The notes beneath the pieces are model-generated. The model saw nothing but the letters and a program-made list of their open reading frames with translations. It had not been told where the DNA came from and did no database searches. A stretch of 53,625 nt of DNA from Planctomycetia bacterium. GTDB lineage: Bacteria; Planctomycetota; Planctomycetia; Pirellulales; Thermoguttaceae. Made by a program: the position numbers and the translations under genes. This document shows, piece after piece, positions 8,708-18,100 of this stretch (its first letter is position 1; each line of letters begins with the position of its first letter). The stretch covers positions 1 through 53,625 of the forward strand of contig JAUNBF010000022.1 in NCBI GenBank assembly GCA_030527185.1, in the 5' to 3' direction.

Positions 8708-9970
8708 ATGAATCAAACTTTCCGACGTTTTGTTCCTGCCTCGACGTTGTTGGGCAGCGCGGTGGCTGCCAACCTTTATGCTCAGGAGACCGAGGAGACC
8801 GTCAAGGCGGTTCTGGTCGGCTGCGGAGGCCGGGGAATGGGAGCCGCGGTGGACTTCCTGAAAAATGAGCAGACGAAAATCATTGCCGTGGGAGATGTTT
8901 TCCCGGACAAAACCGAAGCGGCCTTGAAGAATTTCAACCTTCCGAAAGAGGCTGGCTTTACAGGCTTTACGGCATATCGTCAGGCGATCGACTACGCGGT
9001 GGCCAATGGTGCGACGTATGCCATTTTGACGACTCCACCCGGATTCCGCCCGATTCATTACAAGTACGCGGTGGAAAAGGGGTTGAATTGCTTTTTGGAG
9101 AAGCCCTGTTGCGTCGATTCCTACGGCTATCGGATGTTGATGGAAGTCAACAAAATGGCGGACGAGAAGAATCTCAAGATCGGCGTCGGAATGCAGCGTC
9201 GGCACCAGGCAGTCTATCTGAAGGGCTATCAGGAAATTCTGGACGGGAAATACGGCGACATTTATATGGCACGAGTTTACTGGAATCAGGGCGGGATTCC
9301 CGTGCGTGGAACGGGGGAAGAGCCAACGGAAATGGAACGCCAGATTCGGAACCGCTACTATTTTGTCTGGCTTTGCGGCGACAATATTCTGGAGCAGCAC
9401 GTTCACAACCTGGACATTGGAAACTGGGTTTTGGGCAAAGGTGACCCGCTCTATCATCCTGTGCGTGCGAACGGAATGGGAGGACGGCAGGCTCGGAAAG
9501 CGACGCCGCGTGCGGGACAGATTTTCGACCACCATTTTGTGGAATTTGAATACGAGGATGGACGGCGTATGTTCAGCCAGAGTCGTCAGATGGCAGGCTG
9601 TTGGAATCAGGTGACGGAGTATGTGGAAGGTCTGAAAGGACGTGGGCAAGTGGCGTCGAAACCGGAAGGCAGAGAACGCCAGCCGAATCCGTACGAAGTC
9701 GAACATACCGATTTGCTCCACGCGATTCGGAACAATCTGGCTTACAACGAAGGTTGGATCGGTGCCACGGCCAGCATGATTGGGATTATGGGGCGTATGG
9801 CGACGTATTCGGGGCAGGTGATTACGTGGGAGCAAGCCGTGAATGAAGGGAAAACGTATATGATTTACGAGAATCATGACGCTTTGACGCTGGAAAGCGA
9901 CCCGCCGGTGCTTCCAGGGGCGGATGGCCTCTATCCGATACCGGTGCCGGGAGTTTCCAAGGAAGTCTGA
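8708..9970 (+). CDS. Exported Gfo/Idh/MocA family oxidoreductase
   Basis: A 420-residue NAD(P)-dependent oxidoreductase. After a Tat-like or Sec signal (about residues 1-26, ending in AAANLYAQ-like sequence) comes the Rossmann fold with VGCGGRGMG, and then the EKP motif (FLEKPCC) whose lysine takes part in catalysis. A histidine-rich motif QHVHNLDIGNW is typical of the planctomycete branch. The ATG at 8708 has AGAAGGAG seven bases upstream; the longer frame from 8672 would overlap the GH5 gene. Exported members are common in Planctomycetes and act on sugars or glycosides by oxidation/reduction. Last gene of the sugar cluster, followed by a terminator. Confidence 0.9.
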   Translation: MNQTFRRFVPASTLLGSAVAANLYAQETEETVKAVLVGCGGRGMGAAVDFLKNEQTKIIAVGDVFPDKTEAALKNFNLPKEAGFTGFTAYRQAIDYAVANGATYAILTTPPGFRPIHYKYAVEKGLNCFLEKPCCVDSYGYRMLMEVNKMADEKNLKIGVGMQRRHQAVYLKGYQEILDGKYGDIYMARVYWNQGGIPVRGTGEEPTEMERQIRNRYYFVWLCGDNILEQHVHNLDIGNWVLGKGDPLYHPVRANGMGGRQARKATPRAGQIFDHHFVEFEYEDGRRMFSQSRQMAGCWNQVTEYVEGLKGRGQVASKPEGRERQPNPYEVEHTDLLHAIRNNLAYNEGWIGATASMIGIMGRMATYSGQVITWEQAVNEGKTYMIYENHDALTLESDPPVLPGADGLYPIPVPGVSKEV

Positions 9971-9995
9971 ACTTGAAAATGGTGACGGATTTCTA

Positions 9996-10040
9996 TTGCC
10001 AGGAAAGACGGGAAACGGTTTTTTCTGGCAATTCGTTTTT
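9996..10040 (+). terminator. Rho-independent terminator after the sugar cluster
   Basis: TTGCCAGGAAA (9996-10006) pairs with TTTTCTGGCAA (10021-10031), an 11-pair stem with one G-U pair, followed by TTCGTTTTT. It separates the sugar cluster from the GTPase operon. Confidence 0.65.
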
Positions 10041-10106
10041 CAGGAATGAAAAAAGGCAGAATGGATGAATTTTCTTGAAAAAAGGGGGAACTTTTTCTAC
10101 CACCCT

Positions 10107-10135
10107 TTGACATTTTGGGGAATGTGAGGTACTCT
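10107..10135 (+). promoter_or_regulatory. Candidate promoter of the GTPase/kinase/PP2C operon
   Basis: TTGACA (10107-10112), a 17-base spacer and TACTCT (10130-10135). The -10 box is imperfect. The leader to the ATG at 10234 would be about 92 bases. Confidence 0.55.
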
Positions 10136-10233
10136 ATAGAAGGATAGGTCGCTTTTAGCCGATGAAGAAATGGTGAAGGGCGAATGAGCCTTCCCTGTTA
10201 CCCAACTTTTTTCACGTCAAGAAATTTATATCT

Positions 10234-12627
10234 ATGAAATCGTTTTTCAGGAATGTGTGTGCAGGACTCTTCGGAGGTATTATTCTTTTCGGAACCGTGG
10301 GAACAACATGGGGCGAAACGGCCACGGAGGGAGGAATTGCGGAAACGACGACGGAAGCGGTCTCTCCAGAAATACCGCCGAACGTAGAGAAGACAGAACC
10401 TTCCCCACCGAAGGAAAACGTGGTGGCAAAAGAAGAGGGAGAAGATTCCGCGGCGGGGAATTCGGAGGCGGAAGAGCAGGTTCGGATTCAGAATGTTCGG
10501 ATGGACGCGGTCGAAACGTTGCAGATTCCCGAAGTTCTTCAAGAGGAAGCGGCAATTCATGCGCAAGAGTTTGTGGATTTGTTTTGTCGGAATGTGACGC
10601 TCCAGAAACGGACGGCTTTTCTCGAAGCGGAGACGAAACGGCTCCACGGAATGTGCGCGGAGGGAGGATCGCTGCGACGGCTTCTGGCGAACATGACGAT
10701 TCTGGATGATGTCGATTTCCCGGAATTGAAGGAGATGGAAAAGCCACTGGCCCAGATGATGGCCAGAGGAATGACACCTGTTACGGGAGCGGGAAAAGAG
10801 ACGGTTCAGTCGCTGCGGGGGGAGGTTGCCTCGCAACGGAAAATTTGGCAAAAGCTGCGGCAGGAACTGGAAGAACGGCAATTTCTGCTCTTTGAGATTG
10901 AGTCGAATCGGCATATCGTGGCTCAATTGGCGTCGATGTTGAGTGTGGACAAACGGTGGTTCTGGCTTTTGGGTGTGGTGGCGTTTGGACTTCTGGTGCT
11001 GGCCTCCTTTCATGAACGTCGGCATGAAATCCGCCGTTGGCTCAACGGGGGACGTGCGCGGCAGATGGGGCTGTCGAAGATTCTGGCGGGGTGTTTTGTG
11101 GGGCTGGTATTGATGACAGTTCTCTCTTTTGTGATGGGGGAATTTCTCTATCGGATGATGCTCGACGTGACGTTTCGGACCACCTCACCCCGGCGAATCC
11201 ATGTTCAGTTGATGGAACGTGAGCAGAAAACGTTTCGGGATTGGGAACCACTGGAAATTCGTGCGAAAGAAGCGTGGGGAGAGGAGAAAAAAGCGTGGAC
11301 CTCGCTTGCCACGAAAAATATGGCGAACAGTAAGGAGATTTTGCAACAGTGGAATGCCTGGCGGGAAAGTGTGGGGGAAATGGTGGTGCAGTTGGCACTT
11401 CTGAAGGAGATTCAGGGAGAGATTGAGGCGGATCGGCAAAAATTGCAGGCAATCAATGGGAAACTCACCTCCATTTCGGGGGAGACGTTGCAATATCTGC
11501 GCTGGAAACACCTGCTGCGGTTTCTGTTGGGAATCGGGCTGACGGGGATGACGTTTTTGGGAATTGCGTATTACTGGAGTGAGGTTCAGGGACGTCGCCG
11601 CATGATTGCCAACCGTTGTCCACACTGCCTGGCGGAGGGGGAACTGGTGCCGTGCGATGAGCATGGAAATGTGGCGGAAACGGAATTGCCACGGGATTTT
11701 GTGGTTTGTAAAAAGGTGGTGAGCGAAGTGCCCTACGAGGAGTGCGGTTATCGTTTCGAGCGGAGTTTGCAACCACGGACGAAATTGTCCTTCCCTACGC
11801 TGGGGATTCCGCAGGTGGGAAAAACGCACTGGCTGACGATGTTGTACTGGGAGGTTCTGAAAGGGTATTATCCACATTTGGGCATTTCGTGTATCCCATC
11901 GTCGGTGACGCAGGAAATGGAGCGGCGAGTGGACGAAATCATGAATATCCGCGTGGGAACCGCGGCAACGCAACGAGATCGGATTCCACTGCCGTTGGTT
12001 TTGAAATATCGGGACAAAGATTGGCTGGGGCGGACGGAACTATTGGCGAATATCTTTGATTATTCGGGGGAAATCACGACCGACACGTCGCTGGACGATT
12101 TTCGGCGTCAACGGGCACTTTTGAGTGATGGATTTTTCTTCTTCCTCGACCCGACGTATCCGTGGCGGCCTCAGGCGGAGGCGCTGCGACGTTTCCGAAA
12201 AGATTTGCGGGAACTCAAAGGGCTGGACCCGAAAGAGTCGCTCCATTTACCGATTGCGATTTGTCTGACGAAAATTGATCTTTTGCCGTTGGTCGACGCG
12301 TTGGGGGATTCGGAAGCGGAGGCGATGAAGTTTTACGAAGAACTGGGACGGATCGATCCGACAGGAATGGCTCTGAACAAGCGGATTATCGAGGCACGCA
12401 GTGAGGTGACGGACGTGTTGCGGCAAAAAATCTGGCCGGACTGGGATGTGGAGAAGCAGGTGAACGATTTGTTTGGTGGCAGACACATGTTTTTCCCTCT
12501 GACGCCAGTGGGGCTGGATGGTGCTGGCGAGGCGGATTTGCGATTGCGCACGATCGCACCGTTTGGTCTGATCGAGCCGTTGGCGTGGTTGTTGGAAATG
12601 AGCGGTTTTCCTACGCTTGACAAATAA
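10234..12627 (+). CDS. Membrane-anchored GTPase, DO-GTPase2-like
   Basis: A 797-residue protein. Residues 1-28 are a signal peptide or anchor; transmembrane helices are at about 242-259, 283-306 and 429-447. Basic loops (HERRHEIRRW; QGRRRMIAN) place residues 30-240 and 307-428, both coiled-coil rich, outside the membrane, and the C-terminal part inside. A zinc ribbon (C462-x-x-C465, C474 and further cysteines) leads into a P-loop GTPase: GIPQVGKTHW (524-533), DYSGE as DxxG (609-613) and TKID (679-682). This fits the double-GTPase type 2 family that partners GAP1 proteins in predicted prokaryotic conflict systems, a name I give from memory. First gene of the operon. The zinc ribbon and three-helix topology suggest that an outside signal controls GTP hydrolysis; that is inference. 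Confidence 0.75.
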   Translation: MKSFFRNVCAGLFGGIILFGTVGTTWGETATEGGIAETTTEAVSPEIPPNVEKTEPSPPKENVVAKEEGEDSAAGNSEAEEQVRIQNVRMDAVETLQIPEVLQEEAAIHAQEFVDLFCRNVTLQKRTAFLEAETKRLHGMCAEGGSLRRLLANMTILDDVDFPELKEMEKPLAQMMARGMTPVTGAGKETVQSLRGEVASQRKIWQKLRQELEERQFLLFEIESNRHIVAQLASMLSVDKRWFWLLGVVAFGLLVLASFHERRHEIRRWLNGGRARQMGLSKILAGCFVGLVLMTVLSFVMGEFLYRMMLDVTFRTTSPRRIHVQLMEREQKTFRDWEPLEIRAKEAWGEEKKAWTSLATKNMANSKEILQQWNAWRESVGEMVVQLALLKEIQGEIEADRQKLQAINGKLTSISGETLQYLRWKHLLRFLLGIGLTGMTFLGIAYYWSEVQGRRRMIANRCPHCLAEGELVPCDEHGNVAETELPRDFVVCKKVVSEVPYEECGYRFERSLQPRTKLSFPTLGIPQVGKTHWLTMLYWEVLKGYYPHLGISCIPSSVTQEMERRVDEIMNIRVGTAATQRDRIPLPLVLKYRDKDWLGRTELLANIFDYSGEITTDTSLDDFRRQRALLSDGFFFFLDPTYPWRPQAEALRRFRKDLRELKGLDPKESLHLPIAICLTKIDLLPLVDALGDSEAEAMKFYEELGRIDPTGMALNKRIIEARSEVTDVLRQKIWPDWDVEKQVNDLFGGRHMFFPLTPVGLDGAGEADLRLRTIAPFGLIEPLAWLLEMSGFPTLDK

Positions 12628-12663
12628 TTTCCGGTGGTGGGAAGAAGGAGAGAGGAATCGACT

Positions 12664-14982
12664 ATGGCATGGCCGTTGGCATCTCATTTTAGTACCATGA
12701 TGCAAACTCCGCAGGTGGCGTTTCGGGACGCGGAGTTGAAGAAATGTACGATTTTGCGCAACTCCCAGGGACAGCCAAAACCGTGGGCGGGAGCTTTTGC
12801 GGTGGTGTATAAGGCCACATTGGAGGACGGTACGCATCGGGCGGTGCGTGTTTTTTCCAGCGAATCTCCAGAGCGGCATGAACGGTATGAATTGATTAGC
12901 CAGTATTTATCGGGAAAACAATTGGATTGCCTTGTGCAGTTTGAATATCGCGACGCGGCGATTCGCTCGACGGACGGAAAATGGTACCCGATGATTCTGA
13001 TGGACTGGGTGGATGGGATGACGCTCTTCCAGTGGGTGGACGGAATGTGCAAGGCCAAAAACGTTTCGGCACTGCGCATGGCGGCGGAAGTGTGGCTGGG
13101 GGTGGCACGGGAACTGGAGGATGCGGGGATTGCTCACGGGGATTACCAGCAGGCGAATATTATGGTGACGCCGCAGGGACGGATGAAGTTGGTCGATTAC
13201 GACTGCATGTGCGTGCCAGCTCTGGTGGGACGGCGAAATCTGGAAATTGGTGTGGAACCCTACCAACATCCGTCGCGGGATGGTGCGACGAAACTGGCAC
13301 TGGATATGGACCATTTTTCGGCACTGATGATCTATCTGGCTCTGCGGGCACTGGCGGCGGATGTGAGTTTGTGGGAAAACTATGTGGTGCTTCCCGATTA
13401 CGACAAACTGATGTTTCGCAAAGAGGATATTCAGAACCCGAATGAAAGCCCTTTGATAAAGGATTTGATGGCTTCCAAAGACCCGGAGGTGCAGGAGTTT
13501 ACGAGTTTGTTGCTGCGATGTGCCGCATTGCCGATGGCGCAGGTTCCAACGTTGTGGGTGGCGACCAGTCCGATTCGGCGTGTGGAACCACTGTTGAAAG
13601 CCAAGAAGTGGCGGGAGGCTGTGGAACAATTGCAATCCCTTCGTTTGCAGGATGTTCCCACCCACCTGAAACCGTTGATTGAGCAGGCTTATGAAGAGGT
13701 TTGGAAGGAGCGGGCATGGCAGGATTACCAGACGTTGACGTATGAGGTGAGCGAAAAAGGGGATCGTGCGGTCTGTCGCGTCTGTAACGATGCTTTTTTG
13801 CAACAGTTTCCCGTCCCGGAGGAGGTGAAACAGCATGTCGGACAGGCTCGCGTACGGGTGGAGTTGTTGGATCGTCTGGCGCAGATGGCGAAATTGAGTG
13901 AGGGAAAGCAGATTCTTTCAGGAGAACGTTCGATCGCCGCCATTGGAGAGCAGTTTGCCCCGGACTATGTTTATGGATTGCGGAAACGGGTGGAAAAAGC
14001 CCAAAAAGCGGTAAAAATGATCGAGGAACTGTTGCAAAAACTTCAGGAACCGGTTCCAAACGAAATTCAAATTGCGGATGCGTGGATGGGAATCAGGAAG
14101 AACCGTTTTCAGGAGTTACTGCCAACTCCGAATCGGGAACGGGCGGAATTGGCACTGAAACGGGCACCGCGGTTGAAAATGTTGCGAAGTGTGAAGAAGG
14201 AAACGCCTCTCGATCAGATGGATAAACAGGTTTTGCAGGCGTGGGACGAGAAATTGCTGAACGACTGTCCCCAGGCACAGAAGTATCGAAAGTGGTACGA
14301 TATGGCGTTGCGGCGTCGTGTGATTCTGGAGAAATTGCGGGAAGCGGTGCAGTACAACGATTCCGGGCGAATTGCGGCTATTTTGGCGGAACCGCTTTTG
14401 AAAGGATACCCGTTGGATGGGCAAATGGGAACGGTGGTGAAAAGTCGTGCGGAATTGTGGAATCATGCCTGTGGAATGTTGGGGGCGATTCAGGAAGGAA
14501 ATCCCCAGACATTTGTGCAACAGTTTGATATTCGTGCCATTGTGGAAAATTCGCCCTCTTTTGAACCGTCCGCGACGTTGCTGGGGCAATGGATTGTGGA
14601 GTGGATTTTGCCTCGGAAACAGAACGGTCTGAAACCGGCAATGGGGCGGGCGAGCCTTTTGCCGGGAGAAAAGGGGACGGTGATGGTGCGTTGGACTTGG
14701 CCAGCCGTCCGTTTTGGCGACGCCTGTTTTTTGGGAATTTCGCCAACAGCCCCCCTGACGACCGATCGCCCGGAAGATTTGCAACTGGTTTTGGGACAGG
14801 AAATCAGCCGTATCCAGTGGGAGCAGATGGGAAGTTGCCTCACACTCCAACCGGAATCGGCTTGGAACGGCATGCACGTGATTGTGTGGGGCGTAATCCG
14901 TTGGGGAACCCAGACCTGGACGACGGAACCTCTGGATTTAGGCACGTTGACCGTAAAGAAAAAATCGTGGTTTGGCTGGTAA
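12664..14982 (+). CDS. TerY-P-type protein kinase with helical and beta-sandwich C-terminal region
   Basis: A 772-residue cytoplasmic protein. Residues about 30-290 form a protein-kinase-like domain: catalytic loop H158-G-D160-Y-Q-Q-A-N165 and metal-binding D178-Y-D in place of DFG, followed by CVPAL and YQHPSRD, which recalls the kinases of TerY-P triads. The beta-3 lysine position carries arginine (AVRVF, R62). Residues about 300-640 are mostly helical and look solenoid-like; about 650-760 is a beta-sandwich. The ATG at 12664 has AAGGAGAG about ten bases upstream, better than a GTG at 12634. Second gene of the operon. It probably phosphorylates an operon partner, opposed by the PP2C; activity needs testing because of the R62 change. 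Confidence 0.8.
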   Translation: MAWPLASHFSTMMQTPQVAFRDAELKKCTILRNSQGQPKPWAGAFAVVYKATLEDGTHRAVRVFSSESPERHERYELISQYLSGKQLDCLVQFEYRDAAIRSTDGKWYPMILMDWVDGMTLFQWVDGMCKAKNVSALRMAAEVWLGVARELEDAGIAHGDYQQANIMVTPQGRMKLVDYDCMCVPALVGRRNLEIGVEPYQHPSRDGATKLALDMDHFSALMIYLALRALAADVSLWENYVVLPDYDKLMFRKEDIQNPNESPLIKDLMASKDPEVQEFTSLLLRCAALPMAQVPTLWVATSPIRRVEPLLKAKKWREAVEQLQSLRLQDVPTHLKPLIEQAYEEVWKERAWQDYQTLTYEVSEKGDRAVCRVCNDAFLQQFPVPEEVKQHVGQARVRVELLDRLAQMAKLSEGKQILSGERSIAAIGEQFAPDYVYGLRKRVEKAQKAVKMIEELLQKLQEPVPNEIQIADAWMGIRKNRFQELLPTPNRERAELALKRAPRLKMLRSVKKETPLDQMDKQVLQAWDEKLLNDCPQAQKYRKWYDMALRRRVILEKLREAVQYNDSGRIAAILAEPLLKGYPLDGQMGTVVKSRAELWNHACGMLGAIQEGNPQTFVQQFDIRAIVENSPSFEPSATLLGQWIVEWILPRKQNGLKPAMGRASLLPGEKGTVMVRWTWPAVRFGDACFLGISPTAPLTTDRPEDLQLVLGQEISRIQWEQMGSCLTLQPESAWNGMHVIVWGVIRWGTQTWTTEPLDLGTLTVKKKSWFGW

Positions 14983-14990
14983 GACGGTAG

Positions 14991-15017
14991 AATTGATAAT
15001 TGATAATTGATAATTTT
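14991..15017. repeat. Heptamer repeat, copy 2 (forward)
   Basis: Tandem AATTGAT units just after the kinase stop codon. It pairs as an inverted repeat with the copy at 15136-15156. Confidence 0.85.
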
Positions 15018-15059
15018 GGGTGTTTACACAAACGGAATGGTTTTTAGGGAGAACTTTTC

Positions 15060-15122
15060 ATGACACTCCTTGGTGAGACAAAACAGACGCAGAGCAGCAA
15101 CAAAACTTTCCATAACGATTAA
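15060..15122 (+). CDS. Possible 20-residue peptide between kinase and GAP1-like genes
   Basis: An ATG at 15060 preceded by AGGGAG ten bases upstream opens a 20-codon frame (MTLLGETKQTQSSNKTFHND) closed by TAA. It lies in the 190-base gap between two operon genes, bracketed by inverted heptamer repeats. It could be a leader peptide or chance; no homology is claimed. Confidence 0.25.
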   Translation: MTLLGETKQTQSSNKTFHND

Positions 15123-15135
15123 GTTGGAATCCAAG

Positions 15136-15156
15136 TAATTATCAATTATCAATTTA
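15136..15156. repeat. Heptamer repeat, copy 3 (inverted)
   Basis: The reverse-orientation partner of the array at 14991. Together they bracket a unit of about 166 bases, reminiscent of a miniature inverted-repeat element; it ends 17 bases before the GAP1-like start codon. Confidence 0.8.
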
Positions 15157-15173
15157 TTTTAGCAGGTTTTCCG

Positions 15174-18100
15174 ATGATACAACAATTACTTCTCACACAT
15201 TGTACTTATGGCACGTCGGCATTGGAGCGTAAAAAGGGGGAGATGGCTCGTCATCCGATGGGGTACAGCGTTCGGAGTGCCTCTCTGGAAGGGGAGCGGC
15301 TGCGGGAATTTTTTCGACGTCTGGAACGGTATGTTTATTACTATCTTCCGGTGGATATGACGGCGGAAGAACGGGAATTTCTAAGTGCGGAAACAGCCCC
15401 CTGTCGATACGTTTATCTCCCGACGATGGATGGCGGTCCGGCTCTTTTGAACGTGGTGTATCGCCAGAAAGATACGGCAGGTCGGGTGGGGTCTTATTTT
15501 GCCCATACGCTGGTGGGAGAGAAAAAAGGTGGGGAAGATTGGGAAAAGATTCTGGCTCTTTGGAAAGCTCCCGGTTGGATAGAGGAGGATGGGGATTTTC
15601 TGGATTATGAATTGCCGACATTATCCCGATTGGAGGAAATGCTGGAGGGACGGGAACCTGCAATTCAGGAACGGGTTTTTCTCTCGTATTTACAGACGGA
15701 AAAGGATGGCGATTTCTGGGATCCGCGAAACGTGATTCCGCCACGATGGCGAAAAATGAGTGTGGAGTGCCGTCGGGAGATTTTTCGCAAAATCCTGCGT
15801 GGTTTTTTGAAAATTCGGGATGATCGGGAAGGAAATTTACTACTGCTGGCGGAACCATCGATGGCAGCGCTCTTTTTTTACGGGATTTCGCTCTTCGTGC
15901 CGCGTGGTGTGACGCGAGGTCTCAGCTTTTCCACATACGAACCGCAGCCGCAACGCGGGATGACGAAATTGTCCGCCACACTGCTGGAACACCCGGAAAA
16001 GAACGATTTGGAGGAAGAACGGTACCATGGTCAGGCCTGGGTACTGAACACCTGGAACGGACGCTGTTCGGAGGAAGGGGATTCGCGGGATGGATATGTC
16101 GCTCAGATTTGGAACGAATTTTACACTCATGGTTTGCCGGGAGTCAGCCGTTTCTGCAAGAATCTGGAATCGGTCGGCGTCCGCACGGCAGTCGATTTGA
16201 CCGCCATGACGAAAGTGGGGGATGTTTTTTCACGGATTTTTTCGCCTCAGGAGGAAAATCCACTGCCGTACACTTTGGGGGAATTGTCGATTGCGAAAAG
16301 TCCCATGGCGGTGGCATATCTGAAACGTCGGACGGCGGAACAGGTGGGAACACTTTCTCGTGAGGAGGTGATGGAACTGGTGGGAACGCCGGGGCAGTCG
16401 TTGATTCTGGAACTGTTGGGAACGGGGAGCGAAAAACCGGAAGTCCAGTCAGGAGTCCAACTTTTGCTGGCGAATCTTCAGGAAAACCAGTTATCGTCCT
16501 GGTTGCGTTATGCCCCGGTTTCGGAGGAGTTGGTTTCCAAGGTGCTGGAGCGTTGGATTCGGCGAAATGGCGGCTTGCCGGACGATTGCGTGTTTTTGTG
16601 GCAGGATGCGATGACCGCGATTTTTTCGGAGGTGGGGAAAGAGGGAACACTTCGGAAATTTGTGATGCCGTTGGTTCTGGTTCGGCTGCCGGAGGAGATT
16701 CTGGAAGATTTTTACGGCCAATGTGCGGCGGAGCATGGAAAGGAATTTTTGGTGGCTCTGGCTGCTGGGGTTTCGTTCTGGATGGATCGCAAAGGAGCGA
16801 CGCACGAATTGGTGACGCAAGCTCGCCAACGGCTGGATCATCTGGTGGAACAGGTTCCCGCGGCGGTGTTTCTGGAACTTTATCGGACGTATGGCTGTTG
16901 GTTTTTCCAGAATTATCCTGGCGATTCGCAGCGACTGGGGAAAAAAGCGGCAGCGTGGGGGGATGACATTCTGGATCGTCCGGCGGAAATTCCGGCGTTG
17001 TTGAATATTTTGAACGACGTTCAGGATATTTTGCCGGATGTGGCACGTCGGCATGTTCAGAACTGGAAACGGTTGCAGGAAACGGCTATGCAAGTCGTGA
17101 TACTGCAAGGGAATGCGGAACGGAAGGTGGGAAAAGCGTCCGCGTTGGAAGCGGCCTGTCTGGCATTTGCGAAAAATGGCCGGACGGTTTTCGAGGGGAT
17201 TCCGTGGACGGGACGGTTGTATGGTGTGCTGAAAGAGGTTTTTCGCGGCTGGACGGGCGAGCCTTTTTTGCCACCGGGCTGGATGGTGCATGAGCAGTTG
17301 AACCCCAAAGTGGAGGCGTATCTGCGAACGGGAAACTGGCCTGCGGGGAAAGTGGGGGGATGGTTCGCGTCGAAACGTGCCCGGCAAAACGCGATTGTAA
17401 TCGGATTGGGGGGATTGGGGGTGGGACTGGTGGCAACGCTCCTCTTTTTTCTGTTGTTGGGTGGAGAGGGGGCGAAAAAGGAAACGGAACCTCCCACCGT
17501 GGAAGTGACGGCGGAAAAGGAACGGGAAGAGAAATCGACACCTCCCAAACCGAAAAAGAGGGTGAAGCAGGAGGAAATCCCCCTCCCGCCCCCCGAAAAA
17601 GAGGATGTTTTGCCGGAGGAACCGAAACCGGAAGCGGAGCCTGTGGAGGAGGAGACGGAGGAAAATCCCGATGCGTGGCCTTTTGAAACAACGTCGCAAC
17701 AGACGCTGGCAGCGTGGGATGCGCTGTTGAAAGAGGTGCCGCCGAACGCGTCTCTAGCGATGACGCTACGGGAATCGGGGCGGGGAATGGTTTCCACGGT
17801 CGATGTGCAGACGTTGGGCAAATGGCATTCGCGGCAGATGCGGGGAGTGCGTCTGGAGGGTGGTTATCTGCTGTTTGAGGAGACCGCTTTTCCGTTTGGG
17901 GAGAACTTGCCGGAAGGGATTTTGCCACCTGTTCGACGGGGAAAAAAAGAAGCGAAATCGGAAGGTGCTTTGCCGCGAAAACATGTTCTTTCCGAGGATG
18001 AGTTGCAGGAACATTCGTCGGGCAGAGTTTCCATGAAGGAGCCGATGGTGCTGGATATTCCCGGTCGGCGTTATACGTTGCCGGAACTGGCGGAAGCGTT

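Noticed and set aside
16491..17699. 402-codon minus-strand open frame inside the GAP1-like gene
   Set aside because: Antisense shadow rich in R, H and Q, with no ribosome binding site or motif.
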